From Acidobacteriota bacterium (GTDB lineage Bacteria; Acidobacteriota; Terriglobia; 20CM-2-55-15): a DNA stretch of 64,000 bases. The notes beneath the pieces were generated by a model. That model did no database searches and had not been told where the DNA came from. It saw only the letters and a list, made by a program, of their open reading frames with translations. Both the position numbers and the translations under genes were made by a program. Shown in pieces: positions 42,323-50,830 of the stretch (position 1 is the first letter of the stretch; each line of letters opens with the position of its first letter). Where the stretch lies: positions 1 to 64,000 of the forward strand of contig QHWY01000109.1 in assembly GCA_003223875.1 (NCBI GenBank). The letters are read 5' to 3'.

Positions 42323-43519
42323 ATGAAAACCGCAATCGTTAATCTTGGCACGATCGTTAATGGCGAGTGGAGAAATCCCATCACTAAAGGCGACTCGATC
42401 CTGATGGACCAGGGGAAAATCGTTGAGGTTGGAAGCGTTTCAGGCGAAGCACTGAAATCGTGCGATGTCGTCATCGATGCGGACGGCGCGGTCGCGATCC
42501 CAGGCTTGATCGATTCGCAGGTCCACAACACCTTTGGAGACTATACCCCGCGGCAGAAGACGGTCGGGTTCCTCGAGAGCTACACGCACGGCGGCATAAC
42601 GACCGCCATCACAGCATCGGAAGTTCATGTCCCGGGCAGGCCTACAGATCCGGAGGGCGTGAAGGCTCTGGCTCTGGCAGCGTTCAAGTGTTATCAGAAC
42701 TACCGGCCGGGAGGAATGCGTGTGTATGCAGGATCGATGATCCTCGAACCAGGTTTAAAGGAAGAAGACTTCAAGGAAATGGCAGCTAAAGGTGTGTGGC
42801 TGACCAAAGCGGGTTTTGGCGCGGTCCAAACGCCTTTTGATTATGTCCCGTTGATTGGTTGGGCGAAGAAATATGGAATGATTACCACTGTTCACACCGG
42901 TGGCTCTTCCATACCGGGATCTGCAGGTATCTGGGCCGAGCACCTCATCGCGATGCAGCCCCACGTATCTTTCCATGTGAACGGCGGACCGGTCGCAATG
43001 CCGGACGAACATTATCCCCGCCTCATCAATGAAAGCCAGATCGCGTTGCAAGTCGTCACGGCGGGCAATCTCCGAACGACGCTGATGATCGGTGACCTCT
43101 GCCGGAAAGCGAATCAATTTGATCGGTTTCTGATCGCTACCGATACACCGACCGGGAGCGGAATCATGCCGCTGGGGATGCTATACATGATCACGTATCT
43201 TGCTAGTCTGTCCGATATGCCGGTGGAATGGGCAATCGCCGCCGCCACGGGCAACAACGCTCGCGTGTATCGGCTCAACAGCGGGTTCCTGAAACAGGGC
43301 TGTGATGCTGATCTTGTCGTCCTGGATGCGTGCCTAGGCGGATCCAAGAAGAATGCGTTGGATGCGCTGCGCAATGGGGATATCCCCGCTGTCGCCGCTG
43401 TTGTGACCGACGGCGTGCCAAGATTCGTCGGGCGTAGCCGGAATACGCCCGCGCCAATCAAGAAGGTGCGTGTCGTGGAGAATCGCGTGCTTCACGATTT
43501 CAGCCAAATCAGTCATTGA
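42323..43519 (+). CDS. Enamidase-like amidohydrolase with an altered metal-ligand motif
   Basis: 398 residues from ATG 42323, with GGAGG 7-11 bp upstream. It resembles enamidase of nicotinate fermentation and related amidohydrolases: VAIPGLIDSQVHNTFGDYTP, YTHGGITTAITASEVHVPGR, VWLTKAGFGAVQTP, TTVHTGGSSIPGS, FLIATDTPTGSGIMPLG. The first strand of amidohydrolases normally ends in H-x-H metal ligands; here it reads Gln66-Val-His68, so one ligand is lost. Enamidase hydrolyses a cyclic enamide (6-oxo-tetrahydronicotinate). The substrate here is unknown. The FAD monooxygenase gene begins 1 bp after its stop. Confidence 0.85.
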   Translation: MKTAIVNLGTIVNGEWRNPITKGDSILMDQGKIVEVGSVSGEALKSCDVVIDADGAVAIPGLIDSQVHNTFGDYTPRQKTVGFLESYTHGGITTAITASEVHVPGRPTDPEGVKALALAAFKCYQNYRPGGMRVYAGSMILEPGLKEEDFKEMAAKGVWLTKAGFGAVQTPFDYVPLIGWAKKYGMITTVHTGGSSIPGSAGIWAEHLIAMQPHVSFHVNGGPVAMPDEHYPRLINESQIALQVVTAGNLRTTLMIGDLCRKANQFDRFLIATDTPTGSGIMPLGMLYMITYLASLSDMPVEWAIAAATGNNARVYRLNSGFLKQGCDADLVVLDACLGGSKKNALDALRNGDIPAVAAVVTDGVPRFVGRSRNTPAPIKKVRVVENRVLHDFSQISH

Positions 43520-43520
43520 A

Positions 43521-44732
43521 ATGAAAAAAATACGCATTATTGTCGTCGGCGCGGGTCCCGTCGGTGTCGTTGCTGCGCTAGCGTGCGCTCAAAACGATTT
43601 CGCTGTCACGCTGCTGGAAGCTGAGGCTAAGGTAGACGACAGCCCGCGAGCGGCGACGACCCATCCGGCGACACTCGAGATGATTGACCGGCTCGGCCTC
43701 ATTGAACCATTCATCGCACAGGGTCTCGTGGCGCGCTATTTCCATTTCTGGGACCGCCCTACACGGACTCGCCTTGCCGAATTCGATCACGATCTGCTGC
43801 GCAACGAGACAAAGTTTCCATTCGTTGTCCAAACCGAACAGCACAAGCTCGCCAACATGGGTTTAGCGCGATTGCGCGGGTACGCCGAAGCCGATATCCG
43901 GTTCAACACCCGGGTCATTTCCGTACGACAAGACGAGACAGCGGTCAGCGCCACCGCAGAAGGCCCGAATGGGCTGGAAGAATTTCGAGGCGATTACCTG
44001 ATCGGGGCGGACGGCGGACGCAGCACCATCCGCAAAGCGCTGGACATCGATTTCGAAGGATATACATGGCCGGAGCAATTTTTGATCTTTACGGTCACGG
44101 ATGACTTTCAGCAGCTTTTGCCTTGCTGTTATCGGAATTATTTCGCCGATCCGCAAGAGTGGGTGAATTTATTCAAGGTAGCCGGAGACGATGGAAAAGG
44201 ACGCTGGCGCGCTTGCTTTCCTGCGCAGGTGGATGAATCCGACGATCACGCGTTAAGCGATGAAACCATTCACGGACGGCTGCAAGGAGCATTTCCGAAA
44301 ACCGGATCCTACAATCTCGTCCATCGGAATCTCTATAAGACACATCAGCGTGTCGCCGCCAAATTCCGGTTGGGCCGCGTTTTTCTTGCTGGTGATGCTG
44401 CGCATGTGAATAATCCGATCGGCGGGTTGGGATTGAACTGCGGCATTCACGATGCGATAGAGCTCGTCGATACCCTACATCAAGTCGTCACCGGCCGCGC
44501 TAACGACTCGCCGCTGGATCGATATGAACGGCGCCGGCGGACAATGAATATCCAATTTGTTCAGGAAGCAACGATCGCGAATAAAAGGCGCCTCGAGGAG
44601 AGCGATCCGAAAGTGCGCCGCGCGAATCTGGATGAATTGCGGGCCCGATCCGAGGATCCCGTCCGGCACAAGGAATTTCTTATGCGCTCATCATTGATTG
44701 AGAGTGTGCGAAAGGCGGAGTTCATCGCGTGA
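43521..44732 (+). CDS. FAD-dependent aromatic monooxygenase
   Basis: 403 residues, flavoprotein of the PHBH/UbiH/MhpA group. Motifs: FAD loop VVGAGPVGVVAALACAQ, middle GADGGRSTIRKAL (DG motif) and second FAD motif VFLAGDAAHVNNPIGGLGLN. Such enzymes hydroxylate aromatic or heteroaromatic rings with NAD(P)H and O2. It starts 1 bp after the enamidase-like gene, so the two should be co-translated. The combination suggests oxidation and ring amide hydrolysis of an N-heterocycle, which is inference. The region just after the stop is an R2 repeat. Confidence 0.9.
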   Translation: MKKIRIIVVGAGPVGVVAALACAQNDFAVTLLEAEAKVDDSPRAATTHPATLEMIDRLGLIEPFIAQGLVARYFHFWDRPTRTRLAEFDHDLLRNETKFPFVVQTEQHKLANMGLARLRGYAEADIRFNTRVISVRQDETAVSATAEGPNGLEEFRGDYLIGADGGRSTIRKALDIDFEGYTWPEQFLIFTVTDDFQQLLPCCYRNYFADPQEWVNLFKVAGDDGKGRWRACFPAQVDESDDHALSDETIHGRLQGAFPKTGSYNLVHRNLYKTHQRVAAKFRLGRVFLAGDAAHVNNPIGGLGLNCGIHDAIELVDTLHQVVTGRANDSPLDRYERRRRTMNIQFVQEATIANKRRLEESDPKVRRANLDELRARSEDPVRHKEFLMRSSLIESVRKAEFIA

Positions 44733-44735
44733 ATA

Positions 44736-44845
44736 GTTCCTAAGTTAGGAGGGGTGGCGCGAAGCGCCGGGGTGGTTCCTAAGTGAACCACCCCGCCTCG
44801 CTTCACTTCGTTCGCTCGGCACCCCTCCTAAACTTAGGAGGGGAA
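44736..44845. repeat. R2 repeat copy that ends the RND gene
   Basis: GTTCCTAAGTTAGGAGGGGT at the left and CCCCTCCTAAACTTAGGAGG at the right form the arms; inside are GGGGTGGTTCCTAAGTGAAC and AACCACCCCGCCTCGC. The minus-strand RND gene reads its last codons and TAA stop (44834-44836) from this repeat. Confidence 0.8.
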
Positions 44846-47800
44846 TTCTCGCAGGCGTGAGGCCTTTACGCTGCTCGCCAGTCTCAGTTCGCTCAATTGA
44901 GTGAGTAACGAATATGCCACCGGCGTGACGATAAGCGTTAAAAGCAGGCAGAGAGTTTGACCGCCGATAATGGTTACGGCGATGGCCGACCGCTGAGCGG
45001 CGCCGGCCCCGTTGCCGATGGCGGTTGGTATGAGACCGCCGATGATCGAGAAAGTCGTCATCAGGATGGGACGCAATCGAACCTGACACGCCTCGAGAAC
45101 CGCCTCGCGAAGAGGCATCCCCTGGTCCCGAAGTTTATTGGCGTAATCGATTTGCAGGATTCCGTTCTTCTTGACGATGCCCAACAGCAGCAGCACACCC
45201 AACGAGCTCCACAGATTCAGCGTTCGTCCCGTCAACCAAAGAGTCAGCAACGCAAACGGGATCGACATCGGCAAGCTCATCATGATCGCCAGCGGATGCA
45301 ACAGACTTTCAAACTGCGCCGCAAGCACCATGTACATGAAGATGCATGCGAGAAGGAAAGTCACAATCAGGCTCTTATTTGTGTCATCGAGTGTTTTTAC
45401 AGTACCTGAGAATCGGCTCGTGTAACCGGGCGGTAACCCCACCCTCCTAATCACCTCGCGCACTTTTTCCGCGGCTGCACCGAGGGCTATGTCGGAATTG
45501 AGATTCGCCCGGACCGCAACTTGAAATTGGCGGTTGTACCGGCTGATCCGGCCGGGGCTGAGGCCGCGTTGAATCGTCGCGATGTTATCCAAGCGAACCT
45601 GCCCCACTTTTGTCGAAGGAATCATCAAGCGGGCAAGGACCTGCGGGTCTTTCTGCTGCTCGGGCAGCAGTTGCATTGTTACGGGATACTGTTCGTCCGC
45701 CTCCTTGTATGTCGTTATCTCATCCTCACCGGCAATCATCAACCGGACAGCCGTTGCAACGTCCGCGGCACGCACACCCAATTCGGAAGCACGTTGACGG
45801 TCGATCTGGATTTGAAGTTCCGGGCTATTGATGTCGAGGTCCATGTCTACATCCGCGAATCCCGGAAGTTTTCTCAGTTCGGTATGGATCTTTCTCGCAT
45901 AGTCGCCGACTTTTTGCAGATCCGGGCCAAGCAGCCGTACGTTGATTCCGGAGTAGCTCTCGCCTTCGCCGAGCGCGGAAGGCCAGTTTACGCGCGAGCG
46001 AATACTTGGGTATTGAGCCATGATTTTCCGGATATCTTTGGCAACATCCTCTTGCGTCAAGTCGCGCTTGGATAAATCGACGAGTCGAATATAGGTATGG
46101 GAATGGCCCGCTTTCTCGGGGCTGATGTAAGGGTTGACGAACTCAACCCCCGGCACTTGCTTTACCTTTTCTACGATCTCGGTCAATATCTTCACATTCG
46201 CGTCAAGCGACGTGCTAATGGCCATGTCGAGATAAAGCGTCAATTCGCTCTGATCGTCTGCTGGAATCCAGTCTCTGCCCACGCGTGAATTCAGGGGGAT
46301 CGCCGTCGCAAAAATTGCCAATGACAAGGCTATGACCGCAAACCGATGGTCGAGGGACCACTCCAGAAGCCGGCCGTATTGAGATGAAAGCCAGTGGAAA
46401 AATCCTATTTCTCTGGAGCTGTGTTCCTCTTCGCTGGACTTGGACTTACCGCGCTTCAGCAGTAGCGAACTCAACATCGGCGTCAGCGTAAAGCTGACCA
46501 ACATGGAAACCATCACGGAGAACGCCATCGTCCAGCCAAATTCGTTGACGTAACGCCTAGCGTAGCCGGTCATGAAAGCAATCGGCACAAAAATGATGAC
46601 GAGCGAAATCGTAGTCGCAACAACGGCCAGAGTAATTTCCTTCGTAGCATCGATCGCCGCGGTCTTCGGCAGTTCGTATTTTTCTTCTATAAATCGAACA
46701 ATATTTTCGAGTACCACGATCGCATCGTCGATGACGATACCCACCGCCAGCGTCAAGCCAAGTAACGTCATGTTGTTCAAGGTAAAGTCCATCGCTCTGA
46801 GCAGCGTGAACGTGGCGATGACGGACGTTGGAATCGCAAGTGATGCGATCACAACCGATCGAAAATTCCGGATGAAGAGCAAGACGACCAAGCTTGCCAG
46901 CAAACTGCCGTACAGGAGGTGTTCTTCCAGTCCGGCGACGGAAGCATTAATGAAGATCGATTTATCCGCAATTATCTTGGTCTCAACTCCCGGCGGCAAA
47001 CTTCTTTTGATTTGATCGAGCTTTGCCTTGACGAGATCAATAATCGCAACTGTGTTCGTGCCGGACTGGCGGCGAACATCGAGCCGTACGCCTTCTTTAC
47101 CATCGACCATATTCCAGGTGTTCGGCTCTGCAAAACCATCTTCAACCCGACCGACGTCGCGCACTCGGATAGGCGATCCGTTGAGATTCGCGACAATGAT
47201 GTCGGCAAACTGGCCGACAGCATCCACGCGGCCTAAGGTCCGCACTCCGATCTCGCTTGCGCCGCGAACAATGCGGCCACCCGGAATCTCAACGTTCTCA
47301 CTTTGAATTGCACGTTGAAATTGATTGATGGTGATCCCGTACGCATTCAATTTTTCCGCGTCAGCGTAAAGACGGATCTCGCGCGACCGTCCCCCACCCA
47401 TGGTTACGGTACCGACGCCATCCACAGTCTCCAGCACCCGCCGGATCTGCTTGTCCGCAATTTCCGTCGTTTCGCGGATGTTTTTGTCGCTGACGACAGA
47501 GATCGTCAGCACAGGCGCGGAATCGGGGTCGGCCTTCTGGATGACCGGCGGGTAAATGTTGGGCGGAAGATATCGAAGAGCGCCGGACACCTTCTCACGA
47601 ACATCCTGGGCGGCGCCCTCGAGGTCTCGTTCGAGAACGAATGTGCAGGTGATCCTGGCGGTTCCTTCAGAGGTTTGTGAGCTAATTTCGTCCAGACCAC
47701 TGATCGTGTTCACCGCCTCTTCGATCGGCAGCACGACCTGCGTCGCCATTTCCTCAGGCGTCGCGCCGGGCAATGAGATGCTGATATTGACCGTTGCCGG

Positions 47801-47923
47801 ATCAGATCGGGGGAAGAGATCGACGCCAAGATCCCGGAATGAAAACACGCCCAGAACAACCAGGAAGCTGATCAACATTAAGGCGAAGACCGGCCGTCTT
47901 ACGGAAAGTTCACTGATTGTCAT
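44834..47923 (-). CDS. RND efflux pump, inner-membrane permease (AcrB/MdtB type)
   Basis: 1029 residues with RND architecture: first helix (PVFALMLISFLVVLGVFSFR), periplasmic loop with LPGATPEEMATQVVLPIEEA, proton-relay Asp pair in GIVIDDAIVVLENIVRF, paired helices around residues 330-500, a second periplasmic loop, and the final helix bundle with GIVKKNGILQIDYANKLRDQ. It exports drugs, lipids or other small molecules with the adaptor encoded 15 bp upstream. The last four residues and the stop codon come from an R2 repeat, so the native C-terminus may have been shortened or replaced. No TolC gene is in the window. Confidence 0.94.
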   Translation of the reverse strand: MTISELSVRRPVFALMLISFLVVLGVFSFRDLGVDLFPRSDPATVNISISLPGATPEEMATQVVLPIEEAVNTISGLDEISSQTSEGTARITCTFVLERDLEGAAQDVREKVSGALRYLPPNIYPPVIQKADPDSAPVLTISVVSDKNIRETTEIADKQIRRVLETVDGVGTVTMGGGRSREIRLYADAEKLNAYGITINQFQRAIQSENVEIPGGRIVRGASEIGVRTLGRVDAVGQFADIIVANLNGSPIRVRDVGRVEDGFAEPNTWNMVDGKEGVRLDVRRQSGTNTVAIIDLVKAKLDQIKRSLPPGVETKIIADKSIFINASVAGLEEHLLYGSLLASLVVLLFIRNFRSVVIASLAIPTSVIATFTLLRAMDFTLNNMTLLGLTLAVGIVIDDAIVVLENIVRFIEEKYELPKTAAIDATKEITLAVVATTISLVIIFVPIAFMTGYARRYVNEFGWTMAFSVMVSMLVSFTLTPMLSSLLLKRGKSKSSEEEHSSREIGFFHWLSSQYGRLLEWSLDHRFAVIALSLAIFATAIPLNSRVGRDWIPADDQSELTLYLDMAISTSLDANVKILTEIVEKVKQVPGVEFVNPYISPEKAGHSHTYIRLVDLSKRDLTQEDVAKDIRKIMAQYPSIRSRVNWPSALGEGESYSGINVRLLGPDLQKVGDYARKIHTELRKLPGFADVDMDLDINSPELQIQIDRQRASELGVRAADVATAVRLMIAGEDEITTYKEADEQYPVTMQLLPEQQKDPQVLARLMIPSTKVGQVRLDNIATIQRGLSPGRISRYNRQFQVAVRANLNSDIALGAAAEKVREVIRRVGLPPGYTSRFSGTVKTLDDTNKSLIVTFLLACIFMYMVLAAQFESLLHPLAIMMSLPMSIPFALLTLWLTGRTLNLWSSLGVLLLLGIVKKNGILQIDYANKLRDQGMPLREAVLEACQVRLRPILMTTFSIIGGLIPTAIGNGAGAAQRSAIAVTIIGGQTLCLLLTLIVTPVAYSLLTQLSELRLASSVKASRLREFPS

Positions 47924-47938
47924 AATTCGGGCAGCCCC

Positions 47939-49162
47939 TTACTGGTCGATTTGAATCTTAGCGCCATCCCCGAGCACTTGGCCTTTGACTGGAACCGCGA
48001 TCATGTCGCCGGGCTTGATTCCGGAAACGATTTCGACCTCCTCGCTCGAGAGGTCGCCTACCTTAACTTCCGTTTCTTTCAGAACGTCGCCTTGAATCAG
48101 ACAGACTTTGTATACACCGTAAGAATACTGGAGTGCATCTTGCGGTACGGCCATCGCCTGGTCGACTTTTCCGGACGGTATTCGCGCCTTCACGAAGAAG
48201 CCCGGCTTCAGCAGCCCTTCGGCATTTTCGAGCAAGGCCTCGACTTCAAAGGTGCGGCTTTGCGGATCGACAGAAGGATTGATGCGCGACAAGCGTCCCG
48301 TGAACGTCTTGTCGCGGTACGCTTCGACGGAAACCTGGATGCGATCTCCAATCTGAATCCATCCAGCCATGGTTTCGGGAATCTTGAGGCGAACCCGCAA
48401 AGGATCCATGCTGACGATGACCATCACCGGCGTCTGCACCTTCAAATACTGTCCGGGCGATACGACGCGTTCCTTGATCTGACCTTTGAAGGGGGCGCGA
48501 ATCACAGCGTCGCGCAATTTCTTTTCGGCGAGTTCGACGGCGGCTTTGTATTGAGGGAGCTGTGCTCTCAAGTTTTGAACGGACTGGATAGCCAGATCGT
48601 AGGCCGCTCTGGCGGCGTGCACACGAGCATCGGTTTGGTCAAAGTCCTGACGAGGGATCAACCTCTTTTCGAGTAGTAGTTGGGATCGCTTGAAAGCTTC
48701 CTCAGATTCCTTTAGATCAGCCGCGGCCTTCTTGACTTCAGCCGCATCGAGCACGTTCTTGAGATCGTCGGATTCTTCCGCGAGGCCGAGCCGCGCGCGT
48801 GCCTGTTGGTAAAGAGCGCGCTGCTGATCCAGTGCCAACCTCAATTCAATAGTAGAGACGTTGACCAGAGCTTGACCACGCTCGACGCGATCGCCGATAT
48901 CGGCTAAGACTTCGTCGACTTTTCCTTCGACCTCGGAGCTGACCGTCACCTCTTCTAGAGCAAACAGCGATCCGACCGATTCGACGTTCCGGCGGAGTTC
49001 CTTAAGCTTAACGGATATGGGATGCACTTGAACGCGTTCTTCGCGGGCTGCAGAGTCCGCGCGCTTGCCGGCGACACTATTACTGCATGCCGAGATGGTG
49101 AACAACGTTGCAACAATGAATCCTGCGGTCAAAAACTTCGTTCGAGCCGAGTATGAAAGCAT
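47939..49162 (-). CDS. RND periplasmic adaptor (HlyD/MFP) lipoprotein
   Basis: 407 residues from ATG 49162; the frame extends to 49309, but the signal peptide begins at MLSYSARTKFLTAGFIVATL. Lipobox-like FTISACS anchors it. The adaptor layout is present: lipoyl halves (SSEVEGKVDEVLADIGDRVE and IRAPFKGQIKERVVSPGQYL) around a coiled coil, then a beta barrel (RVRLKIPETMAGWIQIGDRI) and a membrane-proximal part (GDLSSEEVEIVSGIKPGDMI). It pairs with the RND permease 15 bp downstream. Confidence 0.92.
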   Translation of the reverse strand: MLSYSARTKFLTAGFIVATLFTISACSNSVAGKRADSAAREERVQVHPISVKLKELRRNVESVGSLFALEEVTVSSEVEGKVDEVLADIGDRVERGQALVNVSTIELRLALDQQRALYQQARARLGLAEESDDLKNVLDAAEVKKAAADLKESEEAFKRSQLLLEKRLIPRQDFDQTDARVHAARAAYDLAIQSVQNLRAQLPQYKAAVELAEKKLRDAVIRAPFKGQIKERVVSPGQYLKVQTPVMVIVSMDPLRVRLKIPETMAGWIQIGDRIQVSVEAYRDKTFTGRLSRINPSVDPQSRTFEVEALLENAEGLLKPGFFVKARIPSGKVDQAMAVPQDALQYSYGVYKVCLIQGDVLKETEVKVGDLSSEEVEIVSGIKPGDMIAVPVKGQVLGDGAKIQIDQ

Positions 49163-49350
49163 CGGAAATATATAGGTCGATGGAAGGTTACACAGAATCT
49201 CCAATGCCTGCAATCTGTATTCTAAGCGTGTCCTAGAGGAGAGGGTCAGCTTCGTAAGCCGGAATCGATTTGTCAAGCTTTCTTCAAAATTGAAGTCTCT
49301 GAATCCCACGTCAGCCGTGCATTTCCGCGTTCTTTAATTTGAACACTTGC

Positions 49351-49379
49351 TTGACACCGCGTATACCCTGAGATATAAA
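49351..49379 (+). promoter_or_regulatory. Sigma-70-type promoter of the HU gene
   Basis: TTGACA (49351-49356) and TATAAA (49374-49379) are separated by exactly 17 bp, the optimal spacing for the housekeeping sigma factor. It lies 58 bp upstream of the HU start. Confidence 0.8.
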
Positions 49380-49437
49380 GCGCACCGGTTGGTTGTCCAC
49401 GATACGATAAACGTTCGAATCTTCGAGGAGGGAGCAC

Positions 49438-49719
49438 ATGAATAAGGGCGAGTTAATTGACAAGATCGCGAAGGATGCGAAGATTTCCAAAGTCCAGGCA
49501 AGCAATGCTCTCAATTCCGCGCTCGATGGAGTTGTATCGACGCTGAAGAAGGGAAGCAAAGTGACATTGGTAGGATTCGGTACCTTCTCGGTTAGCTCGC
49601 GAAAGGCGAGAACCGGCCGTAACCCCCAGACCGGGGCACCGCTGAAAATTCCTGCCAAGAAAGTCACGAAGTTCGTTGCCGGCGCGGAACTGAAAAAAGC
49701 CGTCAACCGCGGCCGTTAG
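49438..49719 (+). CDS. hup: HU-family DNA-binding protein
   Basis: 93 residues with the complete HU/IHF fold: MNKGELIDKIAKDAKISKVQ, then VVSTLKKGSKVTLVGFGTFS and the DNA-contacting arm RKARTGRNPQTGAPLKIPAK. It bends and compacts DNA as a dimer. A ribosome site GAGGAGGGA precedes ATG 49438, and a strong promoter stands upstream. It is followed by a stable hairpin at 49778-49809. Confidence 0.96.
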   Translation: MNKGELIDKIAKDAKISKVQASNALNSALDGVVSTLKKGSKVTLVGFGTFSVSSRKARTGRNPQTGAPLKIPAKKVTKFVAGAELKKAVNRGR

Positions 49720-49777
49720 GTGTCTTTTCGCAGCAATACACTGTCGATAAGAAGACCTGCATTCCTTAAATCAAGCG

Positions 49778-49809
49778 GAAACTAGGGCAGCTTCGGTTGT
49801 CCTAGTTTC
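49778..49809 (+). terminator. 14-bp hairpin with a UUCG tetraloop after the HU gene
   Basis: GAAACTAGGGCAGC-TTCG-GTTGTCCTAGTTTC forms 14 pairs (two G-U) closed by C(UUCG)G, the most stable RNA tetraloop. No T-run follows (TGGCAAAAATT), so it is either a Rho-assisted terminator, an mRNA 3' protector or part of a small RNA. The rest of 49720-49990 holds a second hairpin at 49926-49953 and nothing else recognised. Confidence 0.65.
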
Positions 49810-49925
49810 TGGCAAAAATTCCCTGCTATTACCATCCCCCTGGGCATCCGCCTGCCAGGTTATGTCCCGGAAATCATTGGTTTATCTCCAAAGATCGTTG
49901 GCAAAGAGAATGCTCCCCAGTAGCT

Positions 49926-49953
49926 GTGTCCCCAGGTTATTGTCGGGGGACAC
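49926..49953 (+). promoter_or_regulatory. Hairpin in the leader of the OmpA-like gene
   Basis: GTGTCCCC (49926-49933) and GGGGACAC (49946-49953) form a perfect 8-bp stem with a 12-nt loop, 38 bp before the start codon and 22 bp before its ribosome site. It could affect translation or mRNA stability. Confidence 0.45.
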
Positions 49954-49990
49954 GGAACGAAGCTCACAGAGCAAGTAAGGAGGAAGATGC

Positions 49991-50746
49991 ATGGTCCGAG
50001 GTAGTCGAACGTTTTCAGTTTTATGCGTCGCATTACTGGCAGGAGTCGTCTTGTCAGGATGCGCCACCAAGAAGTACGTACGCGAGCAAGTTCAGACGGT
50101 GCAACCTCAAATTCAAGAAGCGCAAAATGCGGCGAAAGAGAACGCCGAGCGAATCGACTCTGTCGATAAACGCGCCCAACAGGGGATAAGCACCGCCCAA
50201 AGCGCGGCCCAAGCGGCCGATCAGAAGGCCGTTCAGGCGCAGCAGGACGCGCAGACTGCTCATAGCGCGGCTCAGCTCGCCGATCGAAAGGCCGAAACAG
50301 CGAACGAAAGTGTGCAGCAGGCCGGCAACAGAATCAACACACTTGACACAAAAATTAACAGCATCAACGACAACTATGCGCAAAGCGACATGCTGGCGGT
50401 TGTCTTTCCACTGAACTCCGCGATGTTGACGGAGCAGGCGAGAAGCACCCTTGACCGGATTGCGGGTGATTTGAGTGGGCAACGATCGGGGTACATGATC
50501 GAAGTGCAAGGCTACACCGACAACACCGGCACCGAGCAGTACAACATCGGACTCAGCCAGCGCCGCGCCGAATCGGTCGAGCGTTACCTGGTCAGCAAGA
50601 ATGTCCCACTGTACCGCGTGTCGATTGTTGGATTGGGCAAAGACAATCCGATCGCCGATAACAAAACGAGCCAGGGCCGCGCACAGAACCGCCGCGTAGA
50701 GGTACGCGTACTAAAGTCGACCAACAACAATCGCCAAACGAACTGA
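49991..50746 (+). CDS. OmpA-family peptidoglycan-associated lipoprotein with Ala/Gln-rich coiled coil
   Basis: 251 residues. Lipoprotein signal with lipobox VLSGC (Cys at about residue 21). Residues about 30-130 are a long coiled coil rich in Ala and Gln (AAKENAERIDSVDKRAQQGI ... AAQAADQKAVQAQQDAQTAH). Residues about 140-245 are an OmpA C-terminal domain (VQGYTDNTGTEQYNIGLSQR, RRAESVERYLV, NRRVEVRVL) that binds peptidoglycan. It tethers the outer membrane to the wall. Ribosome site AAGGAGGAAG precedes the ATG, and a 23-bp hairpin follows the stop. Confidence 0.93.
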   Translation: MVRGSRTFSVLCVALLAGVVLSGCATKKYVREQVQTVQPQIQEAQNAAKENAERIDSVDKRAQQGISTAQSAAQAADQKAVQAQQDAQTAHSAAQLADRKAETANESVQQAGNRINTLDTKINSINDNYAQSDMLAVVFPLNSAMLTEQARSTLDRIAGDLSGQRSGYMIEVQGYTDNTGTEQYNIGLSQRRAESVERYLVSKNVPLYRVSIVGLGKDNPIADNKTSQGRAQNRRVEVRVLKSTNNNRQTN

Positions 50747-50775
50747 CGCGCGTCCCATCTTCCTCTTATGGGGCT

Positions 50776-50826
50776 AATTCGGGGCCAAGCAGGTGAATTC
50801 CCTATTCACCTGCTTGGCCCCGAATT
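50776..50826. terminator. 23-bp perfect hairpin between convergent genes
   Basis: The left arm AATTCGGGGCCAAGCAGGTG... (50776-50798) and right arm ...CACCTGCTTGGCCCCGAATT (50804-50826) pair perfectly over 23 bp with a 5-nt loop (TCCCT). A short TTTT lies at the 3' end on plus. It is a strong shared terminator for the OmpA gene and the convergent VWA gene. Confidence 0.85.
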
Positions 50827-50830
50827 TTCC

